A stretch of DNA of 64,000 nucleotides. Origin: Pseudomonas chlororaphis subsp. piscium (GTDB taxonomy: Bacteria; Pseudomonadota; Gammaproteobacteria; Pseudomonadales; Pseudomonadaceae). Below, in pieces: positions 45,040 through 54,272 of this stretch; position 1 is the stretch's first letter, and each line of letters begins with the position of its first letter. The DNA lies in contig NZ_CP027707.1 of the NCBI RefSeq assembly GCF_003850345.1, positions 868,001 through 932,000 of the forward strand. Reading direction: 5' to 3'. The position numbers were made by a program, and so were the translations under genes. Under the pieces are notes generated by a model. That model was not told the DNA's origin. It made no database searches and saw only the letters and a program-made list of their open reading frames with translations.

Positions 45040-45125
45040 TTCAGGCACAAGAAAGGCGCTTGCGAGAATCGCCTAGTGCCTTTCTTGTCTAGCTTGTTTG
45101 GTGGGCCGGGGTAATCTGAATCTCG
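45040..45125. repeat. Putative left attachment site (degenerate copy of ssrA 3' end region)
   Basis: TTCAGGCACAA at 45040-45050 is identical to 60628-60638. After a hairpin (arms CAAGAAAGGC... and GCCTTTCTTG) in the place of the ssrA terminator, TGGTGGGCCGGGG at 45099-45111 matches the ssrA 3' end TGGTGGAGCCGGGG at 60674-60687 with one base missing. The order and orientation are the same in both copies, so this is a direct repeat bounding the island. Confidence 0.5.
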
Positions 45126-45785
45126 TTCTTATCATATTGATTTTTATAGTTAATATCCGTTTTTATTTTTGGTTGGAATACCAGCTGGAATACATAGCGA
45201 AATTGCACTCCATCTGACCGTCCACCTATATTTGCTCCGGCAACTGTTCAGATCCGCACTAGCTAGAGTGCTTCCCATCCATGAAGGGCTGCCGGGGCAA
45301 CAGATAACAGGCAGGCCCTTCTGCCAAACTTGTCGCGGCCCCAGACTGCGACCAGTGCCTCAGGCACGTATCGCAAGCAGAGGCGAATGGATATTGCCGC
45401 AAGTGCCTAAGGTGATGTTGATGTCGGTGGTAAGGGAAGAATCGGGGTTGTTTTTTACCTAACGCTCCATTGTTCGAGGGGAGCTCAGATTTCTTACAGG
45501 TGACCAAAACTGGCCGCTGGATTGAAAGCTACCAAGGAAGGTTAGCGGGGTGAAAGTGAGGATCAAAGGGGGCAGCGGCGATGACCTAGAACTGGTCAGA
45601 TGAGCATGCGAGCGCCTCATTCCTGCCCGGATCTCACTCTAGCTCAAGGTAGCACCTGAAGAGGTAGGATGATTCTAATAAGTTTCATTGCAAATCAACC
45701 AACCAACCTGTAATGAGGTTACCCGTAGAATCGCTAATCGTAATCCGCTAAAATCCTAGAAAGCTGACACCATCGTGTGGAAAAA
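45126..45785. other. Intergenic stretch, no supported gene
   Basis: AT-rich upstream flank of the GIY-YIG/SIR2/NDT operon. Short frames exist on both strands, one with a Cys-x2-Cys ... Cys-x2-Cys zinc-finger-like look near 45340-45410, but none has a ribosome site or a convincing length. A promoter for the operon must lie near its end; no clear -35/-10 is seen. Confidence 0.5.
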
Positions 45786-46985
45786 ATGAAAATCGAAGAC
45801 GGCATTCAGGGTGATCTCTTCGCGCTTCCAGCCTTTGAGCCGCTGGCTTCGCTGTTAAATGATGATGGTAAGCCTCCTATTATCGTGATTGGTTGTGGAC
45901 GTCACAAAAAGAAGTCTCCTACACTCGCTAAGGATTTATATACCTCAGAGAGATTCAAGCGCTCAAAAGCAATAGCAACCAATATTGAAGCCAATTTCTT
46001 TGTGCTTTCAGCGAAACATGGTCTTCTTGAGCCGAATCAAATAGTTGAACCATATGATGTTGAAATTTCCACTTTGGACGAGCAAAAAAAAATCCTATGG
46101 GCAGAGTCCGTATTAAAGTCTATCGCCACCTTTAGAAATGGCGCGGCAGTCACGATCTTGGCCGAGAAAGATTACGTACTTCCACTTATAGCTTGCAACT
46201 CAGAGGCTGACTATAACATTAAAATTATAACTCCTTTCACGGAGTTGCCCCCGGAGAATATACCGCTTTGGCTGGAGCAAGCCGAGCGAGTCAGCATACG
46301 CATCAGAGACTTGAGAAAGCTATACCTATACATTGATACAGCAAGAAAAAAAGGACTCACCTTTAAGTTCTCAGAACTCCCCAACAGCAAACTTGCGAAG
46401 CGGGGAGTTTACATTTTTTTAGATCCGCGCGAGGAAAACTTCCTGAGCAAGGGGCCAAGGATTGTCCGGATTGGCACTCACGCAGTCAGTTTTGAATCTA
46501 AATCCACTCTAAGAACTCGGCTACGAAGCCATTTTGGTCAGATGGATGGAGGGGGAAATCACCGCGGTTCTATTTTTCGGCTTCATGTGGGCAGAGCCCT
46601 TTTAGAATCTGGAGAGTTAAGTTTTCAGAAAGAGTCTTGGGGAGAAGGCCAGCACGCGCCAGCCGAAATCCGCGAGGAGGAAGTTGAGCTTGAGCGAAAG
46701 GTTAGTACGTACCTAAGCACCCTAGAAGTTTTCGTCATTCCAGTTGATGATGAACCGTCCAAAGATAGCTTGAGGGCTCATATCGAGACACAACTTATAG
46801 CGCTTTGCACAGAAAATTTTGAAACCATTGACACATCTGAAACCAATTGGCTTGGCCATCATTCTCCCATGCCCCCGATAGTCAAATCTGGATTGTGGAA
46901 TCTACGTGATGTGGCAAAAAAATATAAACCAGATGGTCTTGGCTCAGTAGCCCACTTAATATCTATGCAAGAGAGCGACAAGTAA
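45786..46985 (+). CDS. DUF6884-like domain fused to GIY-YIG nuclease domain
   Basis: 399 residues from MKIEDGIQGDLFALPA. Residues ~30-130 match the DUF6884-like pattern: IVIGCGRHKKKSPTLAKDLY and FFVLSAKHGLLEPN. Residues ~205-390 form a GIY-YIG nuclease: KRGVYIFLDP, VRIGTHAV, an Arg in LRTRLRSHFG, NHRGSIFRLHVG, and the catalytic Glu in AHIETQLIALC. It is the first gene of a three-gene operon: its TAA overlaps the ATG of the SIR2 gene by one base. The nuclease suggests DNA cleavage; the N-terminal domain has no known function. It has no clear ribosome site of its own; an in-frame GTG lies three codons upstream. Confidence 0.7.
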   Translation: MKIEDGIQGDLFALPAFEPLASLLNDDGKPPIIVIGCGRHKKKSPTLAKDLYTSERFKRSKAIATNIEANFFVLSAKHGLLEPNQIVEPYDVEISTLDEQKKILWAESVLKSIATFRNGAAVTILAEKDYVLPLIACNSEADYNIKIITPFTELPPENIPLWLEQAERVSIRIRDLRKLYLYIDTARKKGLTFKFSELPNSKLAKRGVYIFLDPREENFLSKGPRIVRIGTHAVSFESKSTLRTRLRSHFGQMDGGGNHRGSIFRLHVGRALLESGELSFQKESWGEGQHAPAEIREEEVELERKVSTYLSTLEVFVIPVDDEPSKDSLRAHIETQLIALCTENFETIDTSETNWLGHHSPMPPIVKSGLWNLRDVAKKYKPDGLGSVAHLISMQESDK

Positions 46986-48586
46986 TGGACGACCTGACTG
47001 CAGCGACTCTTCGCCAACCCGCATTGCCACGCTTCCTGTGCCATCTCTATCAACGCCTCCAGCAACAGCGGTTGAATCTTGTGACGGGAGCAGGAATTTC
47101 AATCGATGCTGGAGTCCCCAACTGGTATGGATTACTCGAGCGTCTCGCTGCAACACCTTCCGCATTGGCAGGTGACTATATAGCTCATAAGACTGCCGGG
47201 CTCACCCCAGAATATCTAGGCCAAATTATTTATAATCGCCGTCGCAATGCTGAAGATGATAATTTCAGCGCCTCCGAAGAAGCGACAATAAACCACGACT
47301 GGGCGGCTTCAATCCACGAAGCCATCTATAAAGATGTTCCTGCGAACTTAGCAGAGCTATTTGTCAAACATCCCTACTTGTTCGAGCTCAAAGATCTAGC
47401 TAAAAAAGTGTCCTTTGTAATCAACTTTAATTTCGACGATATTTTGGCACAGGCCGTTAGCTACAATCCCGCGCGTGACAATCAAAGCCGGTCATACTCT
47501 GTTGAATGGCGCCCCGCCCTACTAGATCGTCCCAATCACACAACTATATATCACGTCAACGGACTACTGCCTCAAGTTTCATTAAAGAAAAGAAGCCCCA
47601 AGCTAATTTTTACGGAAGACTCGTTTGCCGACGCAATGGCAAGGGCGCCTGGAGTTAGTGCAGAATATATTTTTATGCGTTTTGTTCAGAATACAATGCT
47701 AATAGTAGGTCACTCGCTAGCTGATGCCTCATTAAAAAATTATCTGCGGCTTAATCGGGATAAAAGCCCCGCAAACCATCACTATATGATTCACTGGATC
47801 AAGGACGGACTTTCACTAAGTTGTGAACAACAATCCGACATATTTAATGCAAATCTTGATCTGTATAACGTTTTTACTATTTTTTTGACTTCCACTGAAA
47901 TGAAGTCGTTCTTTTCTTTGTTGAATTTAGATCAGCGTCGCTTTAGCGACAGACTTGACGAGATGGGGGAAGATCGACGTTCTCGCTGGCACTATTATAT
48001 AGTTGGACCAGTAGCGGCGGGCAAATCGTCCTTGTTGGAACATCTTCGCTGTTTCGACACTCATGAAGAGTGGACGCAACCACCGCCCCCTGAAATGTAC
48101 AGGTCCTCTAAAACATTGAGCAAAGATGAAGCTGAGAAAATAGACAGTTTCGTTTATGGCGAACTAAAGGAAAAAAATAACCGGATGCATTCGGCAGGGG
48201 TAGGTTTCCATTTCATGGATCGAGGCCCCCTTGATTTGTATGCGTTCTCCCAAGACGTAGATGAAAACAAGAAAAAAACGTCTGACATGAAAAGCATCAT
48301 TACGCGTCATCGAGACTGGCAAAATGGAGAAATCATCTTCTTAGAGGCAAAGGGAACAACTTTGGTATCAAGAAACTATTCTCGGGGCAGATCGCCAGAA
48401 CAGGCTGGAAAAGAAGATTATCTTGATAATCAAACAAGCGCATTGAAAGAGATATATAGTCCGAAATTTATTTTCAATACTGAAGGTCAAACACCAGGGC
48501 AGATAGCCAAAAGAGTTGTCAGGAAGGTTTTGCTCAAAACCTACGACCCTACCAATCTGACAGAGGTCATGGAGCGACATGTTTAA
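46985..48586 (+). CDS. SIR2-domain protein fused to a P-loop kinase-like domain
   Basis: 533 residues. Residues 1-~310 are a SIR2-like domain with the NAD site VTGAGISIDAGVPNW (33-47), NFNFDD (147-152), the catalytic-type His in YHVNG (189-193) and GHSLADASL (242-250). Residues ~335-530 carry a Walker A GPVAAGKSS (341-349) and a DRGPLD motif (412-417), as in deoxynucleoside or thymidylate kinases, plus a LID-like RSPEQAGKEDYL. SIR2 domains of ThsA, DSR and SIR2-HerA systems destroy NAD+. The kinase half may sense or modify nucleotides. The stop overlaps the next gene by 8 bp. Confidence 0.8.
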   Translation: MDDLTAATLRQPALPRFLCHLYQRLQQQRLNLVTGAGISIDAGVPNWYGLLERLAATPSALAGDYIAHKTAGLTPEYLGQIIYNRRRNAEDDNFSASEEATINHDWAASIHEAIYKDVPANLAELFVKHPYLFELKDLAKKVSFVINFNFDDILAQAVSYNPARDNQSRSYSVEWRPALLDRPNHTTIYHVNGLLPQVSLKKRSPKLIFTEDSFADAMARAPGVSAEYIFMRFVQNTMLIVGHSLADASLKNYLRLNRDKSPANHHYMIHWIKDGLSLSCEQQSDIFNANLDLYNVFTIFLTSTEMKSFFSLLNLDQRRFSDRLDEMGEDRRSRWHYYIVGPVAAGKSSLLEHLRCFDTHEEWTQPPPPEMYRSSKTLSKDEAEKIDSFVYGELKEKNNRMHSAGVGFHFMDRGPLDLYAFSQDVDENKKKTSDMKSIITRHRDWQNGEIIFLEAKGTTLVSRNYSRGRSPEQAGKEDYLDNQTSALKEIYSPKFIFNTEGQTPGQIAKRVVRKVLLKTYDPTNLTEVMERHV

Positions 48587-49043
48587 TTTCAAAGTCTCAC
48601 GAAAGCCTCGCGCATACTTAGCCGCACCTCTTTTCAACGAAATGGAGCGGAGTTTTAATGCAAATATTGAGTTAATGCTAGCCCCATTTATTGATGTGTT
48701 TTTACCACAGAGAGATGGAGGGTTGCTTACAAAACTTGTAGCAGATGGAATGGCGCTCAACTTAGCAAAAAAATACGTCTTCAAGAAAGACGTTGACGCT
48801 ATAGCGAACTCTGACATTATCATTGCAGTATTGGACGGACGCACAGTAGATGAAGGTGTCGCTTTTGAGCTAGGGTATGGCTACGCACTTGGAAAATTAT
48901 GTATTGGACTAAAAACTGACGACCGAACTTTACTTAGCACTGGCGACAATCCCATGATCACTGAAAGCTGCCACCGAATTTTGACGTCGGTAGATGAACT
49001 TGTAAACGCAATACGTCTCCCGTCAGAGATTTTCTGCTCATAA
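48579..49043 (+). CDS. Nucleoside 2-deoxyribosyltransferase-like protein
   Basis: 154 residues from MFNFKVSRKPRAYLAAPLFN. YLAAPLF, FLPQRDGG, a SDIIIAVLDG strand and the active-site block VDEGVAFELGYGYALGK (Glu97) are those of the nucleoside 2-deoxyribosyltransferase family. These exchange or cleave N-glycosidic bonds of deoxynucleosides and their monophosphates. It overlaps the SIR2-kinase gene by 8 bp, so the three proteins are probably made in fixed ratio and act together. The likely partner substrates are nucleotides or NAD derivatives. Confidence 0.82.
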   Translation: MFNFKVSRKPRAYLAAPLFNEMERSFNANIELMLAPFIDVFLPQRDGGLLTKLVADGMALNLAKKYVFKKDVDAIANSDIIIAVLDGRTVDEGVAFELGYGYALGKLCIGLKTDDRTLLSTGDNPMITESCHRILTSVDELVNAIRLPSEIFCS

Positions 49044-49324
49044 AATGATACTAAGGCACGCTTCTACCATGCCGTGCTTATATTGCCGGGATCGTAAATA
49101 AACTCTTTCCGAATATGAAAAGGCTCTAGCTAGGGACTAATATGAAGTCGAGTGTGAGTGTCGAGTAAATTATCGATTTTTGCTAAACCGGTCATATCCT
49201 GGGACGAATGGGAGCTTGGAATCTTCGCACTGCAACCCTATCGAAGTAAAAAACCCCCGATCTATAACACCACCTTCCGACATTGTAATGCGCTCAACCT
49301 TTAAATATGGCTCAGTACGCGTGC

Positions 49325-49520
49325 ACAATGAGCAGCACGGCAGGTACCCTCTTTAGGTGGGCTCTGATCGGTAATGAACCCCGCCGCCCCTATTTTCGTA
49401 GCCCTCTGTTGCGAAAGCGACACGCCGGAATACTGCGCCTCGCGCGTGACGACGCTTTCCTATGTCGCAAGCCCCACGTCTGTAAGCCAGACTGCCAGGC
49501 CTGGCTGCTTTCGGCTTGAG
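49325..49520 (+). other. Structured intergenic element with long-range complementarity
   Basis: TTGCGA and AAGCG/CACGC pieces near 49411-49430 can pair with GCGTG...CGCTTT...TCGCAA near 49440-49470, and GTGGGCT near 49358 with AGCCCCAC near 49472. It ends in the palindrome CCAGGCCTGG. Similar sequence is often mis-annotated as small proteins in Pseudomonas (from memory). The 792 bp between the NDT gene and the AAA gene otherwise hold no gene. Confidence 0.4.
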
Positions 49521-49675
49521 CGGTGTGTTTATTATCGAAGTGTTGGAGATGACGCGATTGATCCAAGCTGCCGAAAATCCTTGGCCCATACCAGTTCTCA
49601 GCAGTTAAAATCAGCAACCTAGGCGGGATCACATCTGCGCCACCACTCTCAATCTTAGCCAGCACCTATGAGTGA

Positions 49676-49712
49676 AAGCTGAGATTGTTACACTGTAGCT
49701 CTCAGCTTTTCT
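49676..49712 (+). terminator. Terminator hairpin before the AAA gene
   Basis: AAGCTGAGA / TCTCAGCTT with a T-rich tail (TTTTCTT), on the + strand, separating the SIR2 operon and structured element from the AAA/protease operon. Confidence 0.7.
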
Positions 49713-49835
49713 TACCGGAGAGATTCCAGGAGAGCTTTATCTGACGACCGTGAGTAGGCTTGGGGGTAGATGATCGTCTAAACTGCTGGTTGAATCCAAG
49801 CAGCAGCCCATAGACCGGACAGGGAAGACGCTCCT

Positions 49836-50861
49836 ATGGCTACGGCCCGACAAATTATCGCACTGCTCAGCAGCCACAATCAGGGGGACGAGGAGCAATT
49901 CCTCTCGATCGCTCTCCAAGTTGCGGCCGCGGAAGCACGTCGTGGCCGTCAGGAAGTCGCAGACGAGTTGAAGACCCTAGTGGATGCCGCACGCAAACGT
50001 AAAACTTCTATCCGAAGTGTGTCTGGTCGCGTAGGAAGCGAAGTTGCGATTCCAATCTCCAAACCTCGAGGCGATCTCGAGAATCTCCTGTCTGTTTCAT
50101 ACCCAAAAACGCAAATTCAAGACTTGATCTTACAAGACTCTATGCGGGATCGGTTAAAACGGTTGATTCATCAACAAAGGCAGCGTGACCGATTGCGACA
50201 TCACGGTCTTCCACCTAGCTCTCGTTTGCTTCTCGTGGGACCGCCCGGATCGGGTAAGACGTTGACTGCTTCGATATTGGCTGGCGAGCTGCAATTACCG
50301 CTTTTTACAATTCGGCTCGAAACGGTTATTACACGATTCATGGGTGAGACTGCTTCTAAGTTACGTTTGATTTTCGATCAGATCGCATCTGTTCGTGCTG
50401 TTTATCTGTTTGATGAGTTTGATGCTATCGGTGGGCGCCGCAACGCGGACAATGATGTTGGAGAAATGCGGAGGGTGCTGAACTCTTTCCTGCAATTTCT
50501 TGAGGAGTCAAATAGTACGGATAGTCTTGTAGTTGCTACAACTAATCACCCAGAGCTTTTAGATCGCGCGTTATTTCGTAGATTCGATGACATATTAGAG
50601 TATGATCTTCCCGATTCGGACGGCATCAAAGCAGTGCTGAGTTCTTTTTTATGTTCTCACTTGCCCAAGCGTTTTTCTTGGGGGAAAATTGTTGATGAAG
50701 CTACAGGCTTAAGTCAGGCCGAGCTCAGCAGGGCAGCAAGTGAAGTTATAAAGGGCATGATTCTGGGAGATATGAAACAGGTCTCAGCCGAAATAATAAT
50801 AAATGCCCTTAAAGAACGTCATGCTCTTAGAGAAACTATGTCTGGGTTGACCCCTAACTAA
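49836..50861 (+). CDS. AAA-family ATPase, island-borne
   Basis: 341 residues from MATARQIIALLSSHNQGDEE. A helical N-terminal part precedes an FtsH/Cdc48-type AAA domain: Walker A GPPGSGKT (135-142), Walker B VYLFDEFDAIG (189-199), sensor-1 VVATTNHPELLD and arginine-finger RALFRRFDD. It has no membrane segment and no built-in protease. It is followed after 30 bp by a subtilisin-like protease gene; the pair looks like an ATP-driven unfoldase with a separate protease. Confidence 0.85.
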   Translation: MATARQIIALLSSHNQGDEEQFLSIALQVAAAEARRGRQEVADELKTLVDAARKRKTSIRSVSGRVGSEVAIPISKPRGDLENLLSVSYPKTQIQDLILQDSMRDRLKRLIHQQRQRDRLRHHGLPPSSRLLLVGPPGSGKTLTASILAGELQLPLFTIRLETVITRFMGETASKLRLIFDQIASVRAVYLFDEFDAIGGRRNADNDVGEMRRVLNSFLQFLEESNSTDSLVVATTNHPELLDRALFRRFDDILEYDLPDSDGIKAVLSSFLCSHLPKRFSWGKIVDEATGLSQAELSRAASEVIKGMILGDMKQVSAEIIINALKERHALRETMSGLTPN

Positions 50862-50891
50862 ATAGTGAGTGCAGGCAGGAGGCGTAGAATT

Positions 50892-53426
50892 ATGGACGAT
50901 GCGACTAAGGCCTTACACTATAGCCTTCCACATTTCCGCGTCGAAGGCTTTCAGAGTGACCACCTTTATCAACGGCCTAATAAAGACTTAAGTGGCATGA
51001 CGTCCAGTCGGGGAGTCTCTCATGGTAAAAAGCTTCGCGACAAACTAGCTTTAGCTTTCCAGGCTGCAGCTGGAAATAATGGTTTTTATAGCTCTGATAT
51101 AAGTGAAAGCTGTCCGGCAATATATCTGGAGGTTTTAATCTCTGCCGACTCGGCCATTCCGGATCTGAATTGGAAAAGTCAGGATATAAGGTTTTCGGCA
51201 TTGAGAGTAGCTGACGATGGCGAAATTATTGGCGCTCTATATGTCCCCGAAGACGCCGTAGAGTTTCTAACCTTAAAGGTTCAGGAGTACGCTGAAGAAA
51301 CAGTCGAGTCAGGAAAAGCAAAAAATGAGTTGAAGTTTGCGCCAGTCGAAAATTTTACGATAGGCGATATCGAAAGTCTTTGGACAGACTCGCGATCCTT
51401 CCCCCGGGATATGTCGAATAATTTGTGGTGGGAATGTTGGTGTGTATCTTCCAGGTCAGAGAAACTTCGCAGAGTGGCTCATAAGTTAAAGCTACGCGTA
51501 AACGAAGCGGCGTTGAGATTTCCAGATACGGAGATTTTATTGGTTTATGCTAATCCACTTGAGATGAGCATACTCATTAGCAACACTGACGCAATTGAAG
51601 AACTACGAAAAGCAACGGACAACCCCTACTTTTTTACAAGATTAACCTCTGCGGAAAGAGAAAGCTGGATTGCTGATTTGGTAACTCGAGTAGTCCCCCC
51701 CGCCATCAATTGTCCAGCGGTATGCGTACTTGATAACGGGGTGAATCAAGCTCATCCTCTCCTCCAATACGCTTTAGCATCAGAAGATTGCCAGGCTATA
51801 CATCCGGACTGGGGAAGTGATGACCATCACGGCCATGGGACCAATATGGCCGGCGCTGCGCTGTATGGCGATCTCACATTTGCCTTGGCGGATCAACGAA
51901 ATATAGGCTTAAACACGCGGTTAGAATCTGTAAAATTTATTCCTCCACCTAACTGGTCAAGAAACGAGCCGTCCAGTTATGGCGTTATCACTCAGGCAGC
52001 TGTTGCCCTTGCGGAAGCTCGGGCACCAGGTCGAAAGCGTGTCTTTTGCATGGCAATCTCCAACGAGGATGTATCCGGCGAGCGGCCAACAACATGGAGC
52101 TCCGCAATTGACCAGATTTGCTCAGGCTCGATGCTTGGTGACTTCGATAACGAAGATGACGACCGGTCAGGCCCTAAACGGTTATTCATTCTTTCAGCAG
52201 GAAATATCCCAGACTCATCGAATCCAGATGATGTCTCTGATCTTGATGAGTTCCCAATAGAAGACCCAGGCCAGTCATGGAATGCTATTGCTGTTGGTGG
52301 TTTTACAGACAAGATAGATCTGTCTGAACAACCGAAAATGGATGGTTGGAGAACTCTTGCTGAGGTCGGCGACCATAGCCCTTATAGTCGTATAAGTACA
52401 GACTGGGAGCATTCACGAAGCCCAATTAAGCCAGAAATTGTATTTGAGGCAGGAAACAAAGCTATTAGCCCTGATGGACGGGAACTACTATCTGGCGTGC
52501 CAGCACTTTCTATACTGACTACTGGGAAGAACTTCACAAAAAATCCCATTGAAGAGTTTTGGGCTACTAGCTCTGCGACCGCGCAAGCTGCGGGCCTCGC
52601 AGCGGAGATTATGGCGCGGTTTCCAGATCTTTGGCCAGAAACTATAAGGGCTCTTATTATTCATAGTGCCCAGTGGACTCCGGCAATGCTAGCCAAGCTT
52701 CGGGGAAAAACAAAAAAAGAATGCATTATGCTTGCACGCCAGTTTGGGTATGGTGTACCGCAGCTAGAGCGTGCTCTTGCATCTGCGCAAAATGATCTCG
52801 CATTAATTTCCGAGGCGTATATTCAGCCCTTCAAAAAAGACGTGAATGATAAAGGGCGAGAGGTCGGGGCTCCATCGTTTAACGAGGTTCATTATTACAA
52901 TCTTCCATGGCCAAAAAGCGAGCTTGAACGATTGGAAAACCGGGAGGTACAGCTGAAGATCACGCTATCATATTTTATTGAGCCCAGTCCCGGCGAGATG
53001 GCGCAGGTTGTACCCGCCCGATATCAGTCATACGGTCTTCGTTTTGAACTGAAGAAAAAATCAGATACTGACTCTGATTTCAGACATCGAATAAACAAAC
53101 TTGAAAAAGCAGAAATAAAACCTCAGCCAGCGGAAGTCGATAGCAACTGGACTTTCGGATCAAAAAGCGTTGCGGCAGGTTCAGTACATAGCGATGTTTG
53201 GATTGGCCATGCGATTGATTTGGCCGCCAGAGATAAAATAGCCATTTATCCTGTGTCGGGATGGTGGCGTTACAGAGCGCATTTGAATAGATATCGATCT
53301 AATGCTCGTTACAGTCTCATTATCTCAATTTCTTCAGAAGGCGAAGATGTGCAATTATATACTGAAATTGCTAACAGAATTGCGGCACATGTTGAGACTG
53401 AAGTTTCGATTGATTCAAAAATTTAA
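50892..53426 (+). CDS. Subtilisin-like S8 peptidase paired with the AAA ATPase
   Basis: 844 residues from MDDATKALHYSLPHFRVEGF, with AGGAGG nine bases upstream. The catalytic triad is readable: Asp281 in VCVLDNGV, His315 in HHGHGTNMAG and Ser560 in ATSSATAQAAG, with the oxyanion Asn in LSAGN. No signal peptide is seen, so it should act in the cytoplasm. The ~270-residue N-terminal and ~270-residue C-terminal regions are not recognised. AAA plus S8 gene pairs are common in mobile islands. A role in phage defence is plausible but unproven. Confidence 0.85.
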   Translation: MDDATKALHYSLPHFRVEGFQSDHLYQRPNKDLSGMTSSRGVSHGKKLRDKLALAFQAAAGNNGFYSSDISESCPAIYLEVLISADSAIPDLNWKSQDIRFSALRVADDGEIIGALYVPEDAVEFLTLKVQEYAEETVESGKAKNELKFAPVENFTIGDIESLWTDSRSFPRDMSNNLWWECWCVSSRSEKLRRVAHKLKLRVNEAALRFPDTEILLVYANPLEMSILISNTDAIEELRKATDNPYFFTRLTSAERESWIADLVTRVVPPAINCPAVCVLDNGVNQAHPLLQYALASEDCQAIHPDWGSDDHHGHGTNMAGAALYGDLTFALADQRNIGLNTRLESVKFIPPPNWSRNEPSSYGVITQAAVALAEARAPGRKRVFCMAISNEDVSGERPTTWSSAIDQICSGSMLGDFDNEDDDRSGPKRLFILSAGNIPDSSNPDDVSDLDEFPIEDPGQSWNAIAVGGFTDKIDLSEQPKMDGWRTLAEVGDHSPYSRISTDWEHSRSPIKPEIVFEAGNKAISPDGRELLSGVPALSILTTGKNFTKNPIEEFWATSSATAQAAGLAAEIMARFPDLWPETIRALIIHSAQWTPAMLAKLRGKTKKECIMLARQFGYGVPQLERALASAQNDLALISEAYIQPFKKDVNDKGREVGAPSFNEVHYYNLPWPKSELERLENREVQLKITLSYFIEPSPGEMAQVVPARYQSYGLRFELKKKSDTDSDFRHRINKLEKAEIKPQPAEVDSNWTFGSKSVAAGSVHSDVWIGHAIDLAARDKIAIYPVSGWWRYRAHLNRYRSNARYSLIISISSEGEDVQLYTEIANRIAAHVETEVSIDSKI

Positions 53427-53620
53427 AAGCTACGAAGCTTTGACTGGTGGGCTGTTAAGTATTGAGATTTTTAATTGAGTAATAGTGTTGGAGCTAGGTC
53501 GCGATACGATTACTGCACCTGCAGTTTGAGGCCTCAGTCAACACAAGCCGGTAGGACGGGTGACTCGCGGTAACTGAAGGTGGTTTAATGCCTGGTGAGT
53601 GAGCCAAGTGATAGGGCCAC

Positions 53621-53953
53621 TTACATAGACTTGACCGATACCACTTCCACAAATCTAAATTTTTTTCTGGCCGTCCTAGTAGCTTCTTGCTCCGCGACTA
53701 GGGAGCTCAGCGTATCGGCCTCATGTACGATCTCGTGCGTCTTGCCTTCAAATTCATTTCCGACTCGCAGCGTGACTCTCAGCCTGGGTGTGAAGCCTTT
53801 TGAGGCTTTCTGTTTTTTCGCTACCTTTACCGGTTGCACGATCGCGACATCCCGTACGGTGTCTTGCGCGTGTGAGTTAATTGCCGGGGCAGGGGATTCA
53901 GGCCCACCGAATAGCGCACGACGCATCTCTTCTTCCGTCAACTCTGTATTCAT
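53621..53953 (-). CDS. Small island protein, function unknown
   Basis: 110 residues from MNTELTEEEMRRALFGGPES. Basic centre (VKVAKKQKASKGFTPRLRVT) and a beta-rich end (FRFVEVVSV). It resembles small hypothetical proteins of Pseudomonas integrative elements. No motif or known function. Confidence 0.6.
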   Translation of the reverse strand: MNTELTEEEMRRALFGGPESPAPAINSHAQDTVRDVAIVQPVKVAKKQKASKGFTPRLRVTLRVGNEFEGKTHEIVHEADTLSSLVAEQEATRTARKKFRFVEVVSVKSM

Positions 53954-54033
53954 ATCATTTCTCAGAAGTGTGTCATGTATAGCGATACTGATTCTATCAG
54001 CGTGACCGGGAGTTATAGTAAAGAGTTGCTGGA

Positions 54034-54234
54034 TCAGATCTGTATTGGCAGAGCCATCCTGCTATTGGCGAGCGTTAGTGTCTGGCCGGCAGCTTCCATT
54101 TGGGTGCTGAGTTTATTGATGCTGCATGCTTGTGTTGTTGCGGCTTCACATTTACGCTTTGCCCCGTCGCGGTCAATCCCGTGGCCGGGTGTCAGAACCT
54201 GAATTGTTCGAGGCGCATAGCGCCATAGCCAGCG
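54034..54234 (-). pseudogene. Possible 3' remnant of a gene
   Basis: An open frame on the minus strand ends with TGA at 54034-54036. It reads coding-like (IQVLTPGHGIDRDGAKRKCE, then INKLSTQMEAAGQTLTLANS) but has no start codon before an upstream stop. It may be the tail of a truncated island gene. Confidence 0.3.
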
Positions 54235-54272
54235 AATAAGTGCTTACAGAGGCTTAGCTGCTGCTTTTCTAT

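Noticed and set aside
45300..45415. Cys-x2-Cys zinc-finger-like fragment
   Set aside because: Interrupted by a stop and without a start; too short to call a gene remnant with confidence.
49537..49610. Short frame MTRLIQAAENPWPIPVLSS
   Set aside because: The GGAG element touches the ATG, leaving no spacing; probably chance within the structured element region.
49390..49665. 91-codon frame on the minus strand
   Set aside because: Reads like the repeated non-coding element; no ribosome site and no recognisable domain.
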